Of a DNA stretch of 17,068 bases, positions 16,966 through 17,068 are shown one piece after another. The position numbers were made by a program, and so were the translations under genes. The notes beneath the pieces are model-generated. The model saw nothing but the letters and a program-made list of their open reading frames with translations, was not told the DNA's origin and did no database searches. Position 1 is the stretch's first letter. Every line of letters starts with the position of its first letter. This stretch comes from Cyclostephanos tholiformis (Eukaryota; Bacillariophyta; Thalassiosirophyceae; Thalassiosirales; Thalassiosiraceae), in contig JALLPB010002589.1 of assembly GCA_036939975.1 (NCBI GenBank), positions 1 to 17,068 on the forward strand, written 5' to 3'.

Positions 16966-17068
16966 ATAACATAGAGATTAGAAGTTTGTTGAGATAAACT
17001 AGTATTTGATAGGTTGGATAAATTATGAGCTTTAGATTTAGAATCTAGATGTGTGTGAATGCGAATGC

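Larger units (their letters stand above)
14539..17068 (-). mobile_element. DIRS-like retrotransposon remnant
   Basis: On the minus strand the order from the right edge is reverse transcriptase, RNase H, tyrosine recombinase. No DDE integrase is visible. This order and content define DIRS-type (tyrosine-recombinase) retrotransposons. The 5' part, including any gag and most of the palm/fingers of the reverse transcriptase, is outside or unreadable at the window edge. Terminal repeats were not found. All three enzymes have lost catalytic residues and the frame is broken many times. Confidence 0.75.

Noticed and set aside
1..17068. CRISPR arrays, tRNA or rRNA genes, bacterial operons.
   Set aside because: No regularly spaced repeats, no RNA gene signatures and no ribosome-binding-site-led gene clusters were seen. 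The content is eukaryotic transposon relics.

Overview
The window looks like a stretch of eukaryotic nuclear DNA that is almost entirely transposable-element wreckage. I see no host gene, no tRNA or rRNA, and no prokaryotic gene organisation. The protein remnants (piggyBac-like, pogo/Tigger-like and DIRS-like retrotransposon families, and a DUF7869-type protein) resemble, from memory, families common in diatoms and other marine microalgae. That source is my best guess, but no database search was possible.

Layout, left to right. 1-1390: no recognisable gene, except one minus-strand open stretch (174-596). 1395-3270, minus strand: remains of a piggyBac-like transposase (copy B), read in several frames. 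3270-4020: little but simple repeats. 4130-4570, plus strand: a small Cys/His-containing protein of a type I associate with pogo-like elements. 5074-6030, minus strand: a broken pogo/Tigger-type DDE transposase. 6042-6283: a MITE-like inverted repeat built from an 11-bp unit. 6284-13842: a second piggyBac-like element (copy A), bounded by TTAA on both sides and carrying diverged long terminal inverted repeats. 14539 to the window end, minus strand: a DIRS-like retrotransposon remnant (reverse transcriptase, RNase H, tyrosine recombinase).

The most interesting object lies inside piggyBac copy A. A 3,775-bp element (8674-12448) has 44-bp terminal inverted repeats that are identical and is flanked by a 4-bp direct repeat, ACAT. 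Its only recognisable gene (11744 to 9247, minus strand) encodes a protein of the DNCxGQNKN/DUF7869 type with a C-terminal SAP domain. Conceptually removing the element plus one ACAT puts the two halves of the piggyBac gene back in one reading frame across a conserved-looking LSNYH segment. This supports the exact boundaries and suggests the DUF7869-type protein is the transposase of a cut-and-paste DNA transposon.

Relative ages follow from the nesting and decay. The retrotransposon and both piggyBac copies are full of stops, frameshifts and lost catalytic residues. The nested element has perfect terminal repeats, many CpGs and a gene broken at only three places, so it is the youngest layer. 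Comparisons with family consensus sequences are from memory and should be read as inference.
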